From an uncultured Oscillospiraceae bacterium (lineage in GTDB: Bacteria > Bacillota > Clostridia > Oscillospirales > Acutalibacteraceae), in contig CAJJNV010000007.1 of the NCBI GenBank assembly GCA_905193225.1, positions 18,102 through 82,101 of the forward strand: 64,000 nucleotides of DNA, read 5' to 3'. Made by a program: the position numbers and the translations under genes. Within the stretch, counting starts at the first letter, position 1, and each line of letters opens with the position of its first letter. The notes below the pieces were generated by a model. The model saw nothing but the letters and a program-made list of their open reading frames with translations, ran no database searches and had not been told where the DNA came from. Of this stretch, positions 27,221 to 36,695 are shown in pieces.

Positions 27221-27733
27221 TCATTTGACTTTATAAACCTTTTTGTACAGCGTGCTTTTGATATCTTCGAACTGTTCTTTTGAAATTCTTTTCCCCGACG
27301 ACATTATTTTAAGAGGCAGGGAATTTTGTCCTTGTGAGAGCGGCGGCTGAACATAATCGTAATCGTTAAAAAACATACCGTTGCGCTCGTAAAAGGTTAT
27401 GCGTCGGACGGCCGTTTCTGTTACGGGCGGCTCGACCTCAAGACAGACGGGCACATCGTAGCTTTTCATAAGCTCGCTTAAAATGTCTGCACCTATTCCG
27501 CCGCCCCTTTTTTTCGGGCTGACGGCAAAATGCTCGACATACAAAAACCTTTCGAATTCCCAAACCGCAATAAAGGCGATTATTTTTCCGCCTTCTCTGC
27601 GAACAAAAACCTTATATTCGGGTACCGAAAAAAGCGCCCTTTGTTCCTCCTTTTTGCGTCGCTCGTCCTGTGGAAAGCTTTGGTCCATTATTTCAAAAAC
27701 GCCTTCAAAATCGTTAATATTTATCTGTTCCAT
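27221..27733 (-). CDS. GNAT-family N-acetyltransferase
   Basis: 170-residue cytoplasmic protein. The acetyl-CoA-binding core is visible: strand FERFLYVEHFAVSPKKRGGG followed by GIGADILSELM (motif A, Arg/Gly pyrophosphate loop) and VTETAVRRITFYERNGMFF (motif B). The acceptor substrate is unknown. A TAGGAGG ribosome site overlaps the end of mnmE, and the gap is eight bases, so it is the second gene of an mnmE transcript. Confidence 0.85.
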   Translation of the reverse strand: MEQININDFEGVFEIMDQSFPQDERRKKEEQRALFSVPEYKVFVRREGGKIIAFIAVWEFERFLYVEHFAVSPKKRGGGIGADILSELMKSYDVPVCLEVEPPVTETAVRRITFYERNGMFFNDYDYVQPPLSQGQNSLPLKIMSSGKRISKEQFEDIKSTLYKKVYKVK

Positions 27734-27741
27734 GTTTCCTC

Positions 27742-29106
27742 CTATTTTCCCACGCAGAAGTTGTGAAACACCCTGTCGGCCACGGCTTCGGTCACCCGCT
27801 CGCCGCTAAGCTCCATAACCGCCGCAATACAGTCGTCGATACAAACCGATACGGCGTCAAGGGTTATGCCCGATTTGAGAGCGGATATGCTTTCTTCAAG
27901 CCGGGTTAATGCTCTTTTTGCACATTCAAGCTGCCGCTCATTTGAAAGCATGGCCGCCGAGGGATCAAAGCTTTGAAGGCTGAATATTTTTTGTATGGCC
28001 GTTTTCAAAAGGCCGAGTGAACCGGGATCCTTCGCAGAAAGACTGACCGTATTTGAAAAGCCTTCCCGGATACTCTGCTCGTCAAGCCTTGCCTCGAGAT
28101 CGGTTTTGTTTATAACCGCCACCGACGGACGTTTTTTGCAGGCGACAATAAGCTCCCTGTCCTCCTCCGACAGCTCCTTTGAACGGTCGAAAACGGCAAT
28201 GACAAGCTGTGCCTGTTCCATTTTTTTCTTCGCCCGATCTATTCCGAATTTTTCCACGGGGTCGTTTGTCTCTCTCAGCCCCGCCGTATCGGAAATTTTA
28301 AGCACCACATCGCCCAAATTCACATACTCGGTTATGACGTCTCTGGTGGTGCCCTCAATGTCGGTAACAATGGCGCTTTCTCTTCCGCAAAGCAGATTCA
28401 TCAGGGTGGATTTTCCTGCGTTTGTACGGCCGACGATAACCGTGTCGACCCCGTTTTTGATTATCTGCCCCGCATCAAAGGAATTTACAAGCGAAGCAAG
28501 GCGTGCTTTGGCCTTTTCAAGCCGTTTTTCAAGCTGTTCGTTTTCCACCTCGGGAATATCCTCCTCGGGAAAATCTGCCCATGCTCCCAGCCACGCCGCC
28601 GCGCCTACAAGCTCCTCCTTTATGTTCGAAAGCTCTCTCGACAGCGCCCCCTCACGGGCAAAAAGCGCAGCTTTGGCCGCATCCTCGCTTTTAGCCCCGA
28701 TAATGTCCATAACCGCCTCGGCCTCGGTCAGATCCATCTTTCCGTTTAAGAAGGCTCTTTTGGTAAATTCACCGGGCTGCGCAATACGGGCGCCCTTTTC
28801 GACGCACAGCCTGAGTATTTTTCTTAAAACCACCGTTCCGCCGTGAGCCGAAAGCTCGACCACATCCTCGCCGGTGTAGCTTTTCGGCGAGGCAAAAACC
28901 AAGGCAATGGCCTCGTCCACCGGCTCGTTTCCGTCAAAAACACGGCCGTAGAGGGCGTGATATCCCGCCGTCTGTTTAACCGTTTTACCCGATTTTGATT
29001 TGAACACTTTATCGGCCACATCTCTGGCCTTTTCGCCCGAAATGCGCACGATTCCTATTCCGCCGGCAGAGGGAGCGGTGGATATGGCGGCGATGGTATC
29101 TGTCAT
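27742..29106 (-). CDS. mnmE: tRNA modification GTPase MnmE
   Basis: 454 residues. With MnmG it installs the carboxymethylaminomethyl-type group on wobble uridine 34 of tRNAs. N-terminal folate-binding domain (1-118), helical domain, and an inserted G domain with GRTNAGKST (G1), EGTTRD (G2), DTAG (G3), NKTD (G4) and SAKD (G5). The C-terminal FCVGK supplies the catalytic cysteine (usual motif FCIGK). The start was placed at the ATG at 29106 after GAAAGGAAAG; a TTG one codon earlier is possible. mnmG is not adjacent. Confidence 0.97.
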   Translation of the reverse strand: MTDTIAAISTAPSAGGIGIVRISGEKARDVADKVFKSKSGKTVKQTAGYHALYGRVFDGNEPVDEAIALVFASPKSYTGEDVVELSAHGGTVVLRKILRLCVEKGARIAQPGEFTKRAFLNGKMDLTEAEAVMDIIGAKSEDAAKAALFAREGALSRELSNIKEELVGAAAWLGAWADFPEEDIPEVENEQLEKRLEKAKARLASLVNSFDAGQIIKNGVDTVIVGRTNAGKSTLMNLLCGRESAIVTDIEGTTRDVITEYVNLGDVVLKISDTAGLRETNDPVEKFGIDRAKKKMEQAQLVIAVFDRSKELSEEDRELIVACKKRPSVAVINKTDLEARLDEQSIREGFSNTVSLSAKDPGSLGLLKTAIQKIFSLQSFDPSAAMLSNERQLECAKRALTRLEESISALKSGITLDAVSVCIDDCIAAVMELSGERVTEAVADRVFHNFCVGK

Positions 29107-29207
29107 CAATCTGTTTCTTTCCTTTCAAAAAACGCTGAAATGCGCGAAAAAATCTCAGGATCGGCAAAACAAGCATATTTTAAATGCAAAAATCGCCTTG
29201 TGCCGCC

Positions 29208-29798
29208 TTATGCTTTTTTACCCTGTATGACAGTGCCGATGGTCCTGATCAGTCTGACAATAACCGGGCAAAGCAAAACATTGACCGCAAGCTCAAAAAG
29301 GAAATTAAGTCCCACAAAGCCCACGAACATATATGCAACCACATTTGCCGAGCCTGCCGAAACAGCCCATTCCCTTATGGTATCCATAAAGAACACGCTG
29401 CAGCCGAGCAAAAACACCCCGGTATTGACCACCGGAGCTGCCACCGCCGCAAGAACCGTGCCGAGCATGGGATTTTTCTTTTCAAAGGCCTTATAAAGCA
29501 GGCCTGCGCACAGTCCCGCCAAAGCGCCCTTTAACAGACAAATTATCACCGCGCCCACGGGGTTTATGCCCAAAAACAGAGCCGCATCCCCCGAAAGAAG
29601 CACCGCCGCGCCGAAAATCAGTCCGAGAAAGGCTCCCGCGCCCGCTCCGTAAAGCGCCGCGCCCACAACGATAGGCAAAAGCACAAGGGAAACGGAAAAC
29701 GTGCCGAACCGTATTGCTCCGCCCAAAAGCTGGAGAACGATGATCACAGCCGTCATCAGGCCGAGACCGGCAAGGGTTTTTGTGTTTACTTTTTTCAT
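29208..29798 (-). CDS. ECF transporter S component
   Basis: 196-residue membrane protein with six hydrophobic helices and a short basic N-terminus (MKKVNTKTLAGLGLMTAVII), the region that docks the shared ECF energising module. It resembles vitamin-type S components: the substrate loop near FGTFSVSLVLLPIVVGAALY and the helix GAGAGAFLGLIFG. The vitamin bound is not evident. AGGAGG precedes the ATG. mnmE follows after 101 bases. The genes for the A, A' and T components are not in the window. Confidence 0.85.
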   Translation of the reverse strand: MKKVNTKTLAGLGLMTAVIIVLQLLGGAIRFGTFSVSLVLLPIVVGAALYGAGAGAFLGLIFGAAVLLSGDAALFLGINPVGAVIICLLKGALAGLCAGLLYKAFEKKNPMLGTVLAAVAAPVVNTGVFLLGCSVFFMDTIREWAVSAGSANVVAYMFVGFVGLNFLFELAVNVLLCPVIVRLIRTIGTVIQGKKA

Positions 29799-30061
29799 AA
29801 AAATAACCTCCTGCTGCTGTTCCGAAAAAGGATACAGCGCAAATTATTTTCGCCCCGGACCGCTGCGGTCGTCGTTCGGGATGAACGGCTGCCGTCGGCC
29901 CACAGGCCTTTTTAACCGCAATGCGGGTTAAAACATATTTGCTGCGCCCGACAAAGAGATACGGTTGATAAGCGACATATGTGTCGGGCAGGTGTAAAAC
30001 GGATATGTGTAAATCGGGCAGGTGTAAGGTGTAAAATACAATTTGTTGCTCCAATCGGTTT
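29799..30061 (-). promoter_or_regulatory. Leader region of the ECF gene with repeats
   Basis: This region holds a direct repeat TCGGGCAGGTGTAA (29984-29997 and 30014-30027) and a hairpin TTTTAACC/GGTTAAAA (around 29912-29935), plus GC-rich pairing near the gene. It does not match any riboswitch consensus I know (TPP, FMN, cobalamin, THF and preQ1 were considered). Function unknown. Confidence 0.3.
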
Positions 30062-33000
30062 TTAAAGCTCGCGCAGTCCGACGCTTGCCTGAAGAATTAC
30101 AAGAGCGTCGCTTACCGAGATTTCTCCGACATCCCGATCAACATCCGAAAGGGCAAACGACAGCTGCCCGAGATTTATAAGTCCAACCGCCTGCTGAAGT
30201 GCCTTTAATGCGTCGCTTACCGTAACGCTTCCGTCAAGATCGGCATCTCCGAGACGGGGCTCACCATCGACTGCGATGTATTTTTTCTGCGCCGTGTTAT
30301 ATGCCGAATCAACACACACCACAGATATTATATCACCTTTTTGCTTGTTTGTACAATAAAAATATCTGTCAAATACGCTCGAGCCGAAGCCGATTTGCAC
30401 AAATATCCCGTCCACCGAAAGATTTATGGGGAAATAATCTCCGTCGGCAGCCGAAATTCTAAACTTTCCGGCATAATCGGAAAGGAGGCAAAGACCGTCA
30501 AACTGCCCGTCAAGCCGTTTGCTCAGCCAATCGGGCAGGGAGCTTTTCTTTAAATCGGTCTCTGTTATCGGAGGATCCGGGTCATAAGTCAGCATGACCG
30601 AACGCTGAGCCACGGTTCTGCCGTGCTTTTCGGCTGTGAAAATCATTCTTTTGTATTTGCCCTGCGAAAGGCCCGCCTCCACAGCAAATCTTTTCTGTTC
30701 ATCAAGAGCCGCCATATATATTTCCGACTGAGCTTTTCCGTCCTCAAAGCGGTAAAGGATGCAATCGGCGTCGACGTTCAGCTTTCCCAAAACCGTTTGA
30801 TAAATTTCGGCAGAGGGCTGCTCCTGCTCGGTACCGAAGGCCTTCCACGCTCCGTACACATCATAAAGAGCAATGTCATCATCGGAAAAATCCACACCTT
30901 CAAAAACATTGTCGGAAGGTCCGCCGGTACCGTCATTGTTATAAGAATCATCGGGTGCATCGGCACCGCCGTTATCGGAATTGCCATTGTTATCGGAATT
31001 GTCGTCGGTCACAAAGAAGGGCAGAGAATGTCTCTCGATCCTTGCCCCCTCAAAGCAAAGCTTTGTTTCGATGACGGCGATATATTCCCCGCCTTCAAGA
31101 CTGTAAATCTCGCCTGTTTGCGCATCGTATCCCATGGGAGAAAACCCGAGGCCGTAGGAATAAAGAGCCGCCTTTTCGGTCACCGGGTCGGAGTCCTCGA
31201 CATCATAAAGCTCGCTGTACTGATCCCTTACCGCAAGGGCGCAGTAGGCAGCGTTTGATATAAACTCCATATTATCGGAATAAATGTCCACCTTGACATA
31301 TTCGGCCGAACGGAGCTGGAAAAAGAACGGGAAAAGGAAATCGTTTACCCCGTCGCCGTTGGCCGAAATGACGGAATTTTCAACATACCCGTCGCCGTCA
31401 AAGGAATAAAGCGAAAGGCCTGTTTCGTCGTCTCTCGTGCTGATGACCGGATCCTTGTCCCATTGTCCGTAATATCCGAGATAGGGGCAGGAGATGACAT
31501 TTCCGTTTCCCTCAAAGCAGAGGTGACCGGTAATATAGACCTCCTCCGGTACATTTTCCCCCACAATAAGCTCGGCCGAAAATTCAACGCTTCCGCCTGC
31601 GGGCACGGTAATCTCGTTTTGTTTAATGTCAAGACCGGTGTCTCTGTACTGTGCGCGGTCTGTCGATGTTTCGGCATATTCGTTTTTTGAAAAGACCGAA
31701 AGGGTCACATCGCTGTTTGAATAATTTTTGAGCGTCACCGCAACATTAACGGCATCGGTTTTTGAAATCTGCCCAAGTTCTATAAGCCCGGTTCCGCTTT
31801 GCGAAAAGGCCGCAACATTATTTTTAAGGGTCTGCCGCACATTGAGCTTTCCCGCCGCCTGTTTAAAGTTAAAATCGTCGATGGGATCGGCCCCGTTTTC
31901 GAGAAGCACCGCGGCAAGAGAGGCCGCCTGCCCACCGTCGTTTGTCAGGCTCTTTGCTTTTTTTATAGCCAAAGCAGCAGCCGCGACGGTTATTGGCGAT
32001 GCAAAGGATGTGCCCGATCCTTCGGAATATCCCTCGTTATCGGCACCCATTACCGACACACCGTCGGCCACAAGATTATTGCCGAAGGAAAGATCGCTGT
32101 TAGGGCCGAAGGAGGAAAATGAGGCCATTTTTCCGTTGCTCGAAATTGCCCCAACCGAAAGAGCGTTTTTAAGATCACCCGGGGTTGACATAACTCCGCT
32201 GTCGTTTCCGGTGTCAATCTTACTGTTGACATTACCCTCGTTTCCGGCTGCCGCCACCACCAAAACGCCGTTCTTTTCGGCATAATCAACGGCCGCGGCA
32301 TAGCTGCTCTGATTATCGGAAATTCCGCCGTATCCCCCGAGGCTTAAATTTATAACGTCCGCCCCGATATCCACTGCATCGGTAACGGCCTTTGAAATCA
32401 GAAAATCCGATGTTTGTTCGGATTTATCGGAAAAGACCCTCATCAAAAGAAGCTGAGCATTTTTGGCATAGGAGCGAAGGGTATCGCTGTTACCCGCCGC
32501 GAGAGACGCAACCTTCATACCGTGGGAGCCGCCGCCTTTTTCCGTCATTTCATAATTTGCGTCGGCATAGTTGAAGTAAAAGGGAATTTTTCGATTATAA
32601 TATTTCCCGTAGCCGAGCTTATCAACGGCTTTTTTTGCGTCTTCCTCCGTTATGGCAACGGCCGTTCCGTTATCGAGGGTCATGGTTTCGTGGTCGAGAT
32701 TAAATCCTGTGTCGATAACGGCGATGACCGTTCCTGCGCCGTCGTCGGAGATCTCATAGGTTTCGGGGCTTTGAGTGACGGCTGATTTTTCGGTCACAGG
32801 ACGCGGCTTTTGCACCGTTCCCGGAACATAAAAGCTTTTGACAAAACCGAGATTCTCGGCCTTAACAAGCTCTTTTGCCTTTCCCTTAACGGTCACCGAA
32901 AAAAGAGCGGAATTTACCGAAATCACCTTGACACCGGTGTTTTTTATTTCTGAAAGCGCCGCCGAAAAATCCGAGCCCTGATCAACGGTCAGATTGACCG

Positions 33001-33166
33001 TTTTTTCATTTCGTCCCCGTTCGTCGCTGTCGTAAGCCGTTTTTTCGGAAGCATCGGCATAGGCCGCCCTCTCGGTCTCCGCAACAGCCGCCGAAAAATC
33101 CGAGCGAAGGCAGCCCGTTCCGACTGCCAGGGCAAGGGAAAGCACAAGGGAAATCAACCTTTTCAT
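30062..33166 (-). CDS. Secreted subtilisin-family protease with C-terminal dockerin
   Basis: 1034 residues. Signal peptide (MKRLISLVLSLALAVGTGCL), I9-type pro-domain (about 55-120), S8 catalytic domain with Asp in AVIDTG (about 151), His in GSHGMKVASLAAG (214) and Ser in GTSFASP (386), then beta-sandwich domains including SCPYLGYYGQWDKDPV, which recalls the Fn3-like domain after the catalytic core of lactocepin/C5a-peptidase. An Asn/Asp/Gly-rich linker lies near 735-750, and a dockerin occupies the last 62 residues (loops DADLDGSVTVSD and DVDRDVGEISVSD, the second with one extra residue). AAAGAGGTG precedes the ATG. It is monocistronic. It probably degrades extracellular protein or matures other secreted proteins. 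Confidence 0.9.
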   Translation of the reverse strand: MKRLISLVLSLALAVGTGCLRSDFSAAVAETERAAYADASEKTAYDSDERGRNEKTVNLTVDQGSDFSAALSEIKNTGVKVISVNSALFSVTVKGKAKELVKAENLGFVKSFYVPGTVQKPRPVTEKSAVTQSPETYEISDDGAGTVIAVIDTGFNLDHETMTLDNGTAVAITEEDAKKAVDKLGYGKYYNRKIPFYFNYADANYEMTEKGGGSHGMKVASLAAGNSDTLRSYAKNAQLLLMRVFSDKSEQTSDFLISKAVTDAVDIGADVINLSLGGYGGISDNQSSYAAAVDYAEKNGVLVVAAAGNEGNVNSKIDTGNDSGVMSTPGDLKNALSVGAISSNGKMASFSSFGPNSDLSFGNNLVADGVSVMGADNEGYSEGSGTSFASPITVAAAALAIKKAKSLTNDGGQAASLAAVLLENGADPIDDFNFKQAAGKLNVRQTLKNNVAAFSQSGTGLIELGQISKTDAVNVAVTLKNYSNSDVTLSVFSKNEYAETSTDRAQYRDTGLDIKQNEITVPAGGSVEFSAELIVGENVPEEVYITGHLCFEGNGNVISCPYLGYYGQWDKDPVISTRDDETGLSLYSFDGDGYVENSVISANGDGVNDFLFPFFFQLRSAEYVKVDIYSDNMEFISNAAYCALAVRDQYSELYDVEDSDPVTEKAALYSYGLGFSPMGYDAQTGEIYSLEGGEYIAVIETKLCFEGARIERHSLPFFVTDDNSDNNGNSDNGGADAPDDSYNNDGTGGPSDNVFEGVDFSDDDIALYDVYGAWKAFGTEQEQPSAEIYQTVLGKLNVDADCILYRFEDGKAQSEIYMAALDEQKRFAVEAGLSQGKYKRMIFTAEKHGRTVAQRSVMLTYDPDPPITETDLKKSSLPDWLSKRLDGQFDGLCLLSDYAGKFRISAADGDYFPINLSVDGIFVQIGFGSSVFDRYFYCTNKQKGDIISVVCVDSAYNTAQKKYIAVDGEPRLGDADLDGSVTVSDALKALQQAVGLINLGQLSFALSDVDRDVGEISVSDALVILQASVGLREL

Positions 33167-33301
33167 AAAGCACCTCTTTCAAAACGCATCGCTTCAATAC
33201 GCCGCTGTGTTGTATTATTACAAGCTTCAATTTGTTTTCGCCATTTTTTTAATTTCGGTTTTGAAACCCTCCGACACACAAATAATACCTTTTCGGCAAT
33301 T

Positions 33302-34123
33302 TTAAAACTCGCCCGACACGCGGGAATAATGATACAAATATTGTTGGGCAATGCCGGCATAAGGCGAAAACCTTTCGGGAAGTCCCTTAGGAAAAAGCTC
33401 GGCCATAACCCTTTTTATCCACACATCGCTTGGAAAGGCATCCATTCTCCCCATGGAGAAAAGCAGTACGCAATCGGCCACCTTTTTGCCCACCCCTTTG
33501 ATTTTGCAAAGCTCGGCTTCTGCATCTTCAAGAGGCATATCGGCCGGAATGTTGAGAGAGACCTCTCCCCCCGCCACCTTTTGTGCGGCGTCCATAAGGT
33601 ATTTGACCCTGAATCCCGCCCTTAGCGGTGCAAAATCCTCGGCCGTCATCCGAGCCACCGCAGCCGCATCGGGAAAGGAATATTCCCCATCGGAAAGAGG
33701 TTTTCCCGCCGTTTCGCAAAACCTTCTGATAATGCCCTTTATGCGTGGAATGTTGTTGTTTTGGGAAATGATAAAGGAACAAAGTGTCTCAAAGGGCTGC
33801 TGATTGAGAATATGTATTCCCGCGGCATATTTTGAGGCTACCTTGAACCGATCGTCCTCGGTTAATATTTCGTCGATTTTTTTATAGTCCCGCTCAAAAT
33901 CGAAATAATGGGAAAACACATTTTCAAACTCTTCTTTTGATATGTTAAGCTCAAGCTCTTTTTCGGTTTCCCTTATTTTAAGCACCCTGCCGAAAGCCAC
34001 TCCCTGCCACATTCCGTCTTTTTTTTCAAAGCGGAAGCACTGGCCGCAGTCGAGGGTGCGGTCGAGAGAGAAAAACTCGGGTTTTTTTATTTTTAGGGAT
34101 TTTTGTTTTTCCATAACGGTCAT
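33302..34123 (-). CDS. 8-oxoguanine-type DNA glycosylase (OGG1 family)
   Basis: 273-residue base-excision repair enzyme. N-terminal OGG domain with LDCGQCFRFEK (about 25-35), then the HhH-GPD fold: hairpin LCKIKGVGKKVADCVLLFS with the catalytic lysine, and the aspartate in DAFPSDVWIKRVM. It would remove oxidised guanine and cut the backbone (lyase). Length is normal. TGGAGGGA precedes the ATG, which overlaps the upstream gene by four bases. It is the last gene of a dut-deacetylase-GNAT-glycosylase run. Confidence 0.92.
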   Translation of the reverse strand: MTVMEKQKSLKIKKPEFFSLDRTLDCGQCFRFEKKDGMWQGVAFGRVLKIRETEKELELNISKEEFENVFSHYFDFERDYKKIDEILTEDDRFKVASKYAAGIHILNQQPFETLCSFIISQNNNIPRIKGIIRRFCETAGKPLSDGEYSFPDAAAVARMTAEDFAPLRAGFRVKYLMDAAQKVAGGEVSLNIPADMPLEDAEAELCKIKGVGKKVADCVLLFSMGRMDAFPSDVWIKRVMAELFPKGLPERFSPYAGIAQQYLYHYSRVSGEF

Positions 34124-34992
34124 TTTTGTTCCCTCCAGACGGCCGAAAAAGGCTTGTCAAGCAACGCGGTGATTTCAAATCCCGCCCTTTGATAAAGCTT
34201 TGTGAGACGGGGGTTTTCGGTCAGAAGATATAACGGCTTGCTGCAATTTTTCTCGTGTTCAAAAGCGGCAAAGCCAACGGTTTTTTCGGCAAATCCGCAA
34301 TGCCTGAATCCCATACCGGTAAAGACATTGGTAAGTCGGCAAAGCTCTTTTCCCTCTTCAATCGTGCAAATGCTCACTCCGTCTCCGAAAAGACGGCCGA
34401 CAAAGAAGTGCGCTTTTTGCGACAAACAAAGCCTGTTCACCGTTCTTTGAATGTACTCGCTGTCGGTGCCGAAAAGGGTTTTGCAAAGCTCGCTGCCAAA
34501 GTAATTTTCTCCGGAGACCGAAAGAGGCCCTTGCTTTTTTTGCACGGCAGGATTGGTCTTTATCATACAAACAACCCGGTTTTCAAAGCGGTCCGGATGG
34601 TCAGAAAATTCGTCGCCCGGTGCCTCTTTAAGAATGCTTTTAAAAACACCGGCCGCCTTCCTTTCGGCCTCGCTTTGTTTGGCCTTATGCCTGTATTCAC
34701 GGAAAAAGCCCGCCCTTTCAAGGGCCTTTATCTGATTCTCGCCCGTAAGCCCGCAAAAAGGGGTCTCTATTCTCGGCAAAAGACTCTTTGAAAGGTAAAA
34801 GTCCCTTGTCTGCACAGCCGCCTTAAAAAGGTCGGTGCCCGGGTCGGTTATGACGGCGTGGTTTGCGCTGATACAGGCGGGATTATGCTCATCAAAAAAC
34901 AAAATGCCCCAGTCGGTTTTTTCACAATCTGCAAAATTAACAGGGGCATATATCTCATTTTCTATTATTTTTTCAATTATTTTTTCGTCCAT
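34120..34992 (-). CDS. GNAT-fold acetyltransferase-like protein
   Basis: 290 residues. The C-terminal 130 residues look like a GNAT domain: CRLTNVFTGMGFRHCGFAEK, then FAAFEHEKNCSKPLYLLTEN and LYQRAGFEITALLDK, the usual last strands. The N-terminal half (1-150) is a second alpha/beta domain with a similar FYLSKSLLPRI and ALERAGFFREYRHKAK pattern, so a tandem or degenerate GNAT pair is possible. The substrate is unknown. The start at 34992 follows GAGGTG that overlaps the deacetylase stop. Confidence 0.65.
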   Translation of the reverse strand: MDEKIIEKIIENEIYAPVNFADCEKTDWGILFFDEHNPACISANHAVITDPGTDLFKAAVQTRDFYLSKSLLPRIETPFCGLTGENQIKALERAGFFREYRHKAKQSEAERKAAGVFKSILKEAPGDEFSDHPDRFENRVVCMIKTNPAVQKKQGPLSVSGENYFGSELCKTLFGTDSEYIQRTVNRLCLSQKAHFFVGRLFGDGVSICTIEEGKELCRLTNVFTGMGFRHCGFAEKTVGFAAFEHEKNCSKPLYLLTENPRLTKLYQRAGFEITALLDKPFSAVWREQK

Positions 34993-34999
34993 AAACACC

Positions 35000-36142
35000 T
35001 CAGTTATTTACGCTGTGATGCACCGGAGGAGTATCCTTGGTGATTGCGGCAAAACCGTATCCCGCATCTTTATAAAACTGAATGATTTGGGGAAGTGCCT
35101 CGGCAGTAGTTCTTTTGGCATCGGTGTCGTGCATAAGCACCACCATTGTCGGCGCCGATGTTCCGCCTTTTCTTATGCTGTTCATTATCTTGTCCACCGC
35201 AACATTGTTCCCTGTGGCGTCTCCCGAATCGGAATTCCAGTCAAAATAAGAATATCCCTTTTCCTCCACCTGCTTCGTAAGCTCGGTCATAATTCCTTTG
35301 CAGTAGCCTTTGCTTACGGTATTGGAGGAACCTCCGGGGAACCGAATGATGCTGCATTTTTCGCCGATTATATTTTCCACCGCGTCGCTTATTTTCTGAA
35401 GGTCGGCAAAAAATGCGTCGGTGGATCTGTATACATCGTCGTATTCGTGACTGTAGGTGTGAAGGGCTACGGTGTGTCCCTCCTCCTTTTCCCTTTTAAC
35501 AAGCTCCAGCCTGCTCGAACGGCCTATGACAAAAAATGTGGCCTTAACACCGGTTTCTTTAAGAATATCAAGAATTCTTTCGGTGTTGTTTGAGGGGCCG
35601 TCGTCGAATGTGAGATAGCACGTTTTTGTGTTGTTTCCGTTTTTAATGCCGTTTTTCTTGGCGGCAAGCTGAGCCTCAAGCTCGGATATTCTCGATTCGT
35701 ATTCTCCGATTTTTTTGTCCTTTTCGGCATTGTCCTGTTCAAGGCGGCTGATAAGGTCGTCCCTCTCATCGGGGGCAGATGAGGAAACCTGCTGATCGTC
35801 CTCATTTTTCCCTTTATTGTTGCCAAACGACTGCACGGCAGCAACCACAAGCACCGCCGCAAGAAGCAGTGCTACAAGCCCTATTATTATGGGGCGGGCG
35901 TTGCGTCCGATACTTTTGACCACAGCTTTTTTGCCGCTTTTTTTCTTTTTGTTTTTAGAAGGAACATTTCTCGGCTCGATATATGTGCGATGAGAGTTGC
36001 CCGAGCGGTTTTTGCCGCTTTTTCCCTCGCTAAAATATTCCTGCCAGGCTTCGTCCGAGCGCTGTTTTCTGAAGTTTTTGTCGTTATCATCGTAAGGCAT
36101 CAAAGCGTCTCCCATCAGCTTTAATTGTAAGTCATCATTCAT
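35000..36142 (-). CDS. Membrane-anchored polysaccharide deacetylase (CE4)
   Basis: 380 residues. A basic cytoplasmic tail (1-80), one membrane helix (IIIGLVALLLAAVLVVAAV, about 83-101), a coiled coil (SRLEQDNAEKDKKIGEYESR, about 130-165) and an external NodB domain. The catalytic motifs are intact: TFDDGPS (about 180), metal histidines in HTYSHEYDD, and RFPGGSSNTVSKGY. Such enzymes deacetylate N-acetylglucosamine or N-acetylmuramic acid in the wall. AAAAGGACAG precedes the ATG at 36142, whereas the earlier in-frame ATG has no site. It lies 121 bases after dut. Confidence 0.9.
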   Translation of the reverse strand: MNDDLQLKLMGDALMPYDDNDKNFRKQRSDEAWQEYFSEGKSGKNRSGNSHRTYIEPRNVPSKNKKKKSGKKAVVKSIGRNARPIIIGLVALLLAAVLVVAAVQSFGNNKGKNEDDQQVSSSAPDERDDLISRLEQDNAEKDKKIGEYESRISELEAQLAAKKNGIKNGNNTKTCYLTFDDGPSNNTERILDILKETGVKATFFVIGRSSRLELVKREKEEGHTVALHTYSHEYDDVYRSTDAFFADLQKISDAVENIIGEKCSIIRFPGGSSNTVSKGYCKGIMTELTKQVEEKGYSYFDWNSDSGDATGNNVAVDKIMNSIRKGGTSAPTMVVLMHDTDAKRTTAEALPQIIQFYKDAGYGFAAITKDTPPVHHSVNN

Positions 36143-36263
36143 CCGCGCTGTCCTTTTAAACAGGTACGGCATCGTCATCTTTGATTATATCAAAATCACA
36201 ATGTTTTGTAAACAGGAAAAGTTTTAAAATATCGTAAACGTCCTGCGTTTTTTCTTTTAAAAA

Positions 36264-36695
36264 CTATTTTCCGGTCGAACCGAAACCGCCCTCGCCCCTG
36301 TCGGTCTCGTCAAGCTCGCTTACCTCGGTAAATTCAGGCGCAAGGAAGGGTGCAATGACGATTTGGGCAATTCTTTCACCCTTTTTCACAAGCTTTTTCT
36401 GCCCCGACTGATTGTAAAGAGCCACCTTTATTTCTCCGCGGTAGTCGCTGTCGATAACACCAACCTTATTGGCGGGAGCAAGCCCTTCTTTGCAGGCAAG
36501 ACCGCTTCTTGCATACACAAGTCCGACATATCCTTCGGGAATTTCCATTGCTATTCCCGTACCGATCATAACCGTCTGCCTATCCTCGATATACAGGTCG
36601 TTTTCGGCCGAATAGAGATCTGCTCCGGCAGCGTATTTAGAACCTCTTGTGGGAACAACGGCATTATCTTTAAGTTTTTTTATTTTTATGTTCAT
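36264..36695 (-). CDS. dut: dUTP diphosphatase
   Basis: 143-residue trimeric dUTPase that hydrolyses dUTP to dUMP and keeps uracil out of DNA. All five motifs are present: AGADLYSA, ARSGLA, GVIDSDYRGEIKVALYN, ERIAQIVI and the flexible C-terminal RGEGGFGSTGK. It is first of the dut-deacetylase-GNAT-glycosylase group, with a DNA-hygiene link to the glycosylase. The divergent gap 36696-36903 is AT-rich, with A runs near 36780-36818. Confidence 0.97.
   Translation of the reverse strand: MNIKIKKLKDNAVVPTRGSKYAAGADLYSAENDLYIEDRQTVMIGTGIAMEIPEGYVGLVYARSGLACKEGLAPANKVGVIDSDYRGEIKVALYNQSGQKKLVKKGERIAQIVIAPFLAPEFTEVSELDETDRGEGGFGSTGK

Noticed and set aside
29491..30054. 187-codon ORF overlapping the ECF gene and its leader
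   Set aside because: It reads through the leader repeats and then out of frame through a conserved transporter gene.
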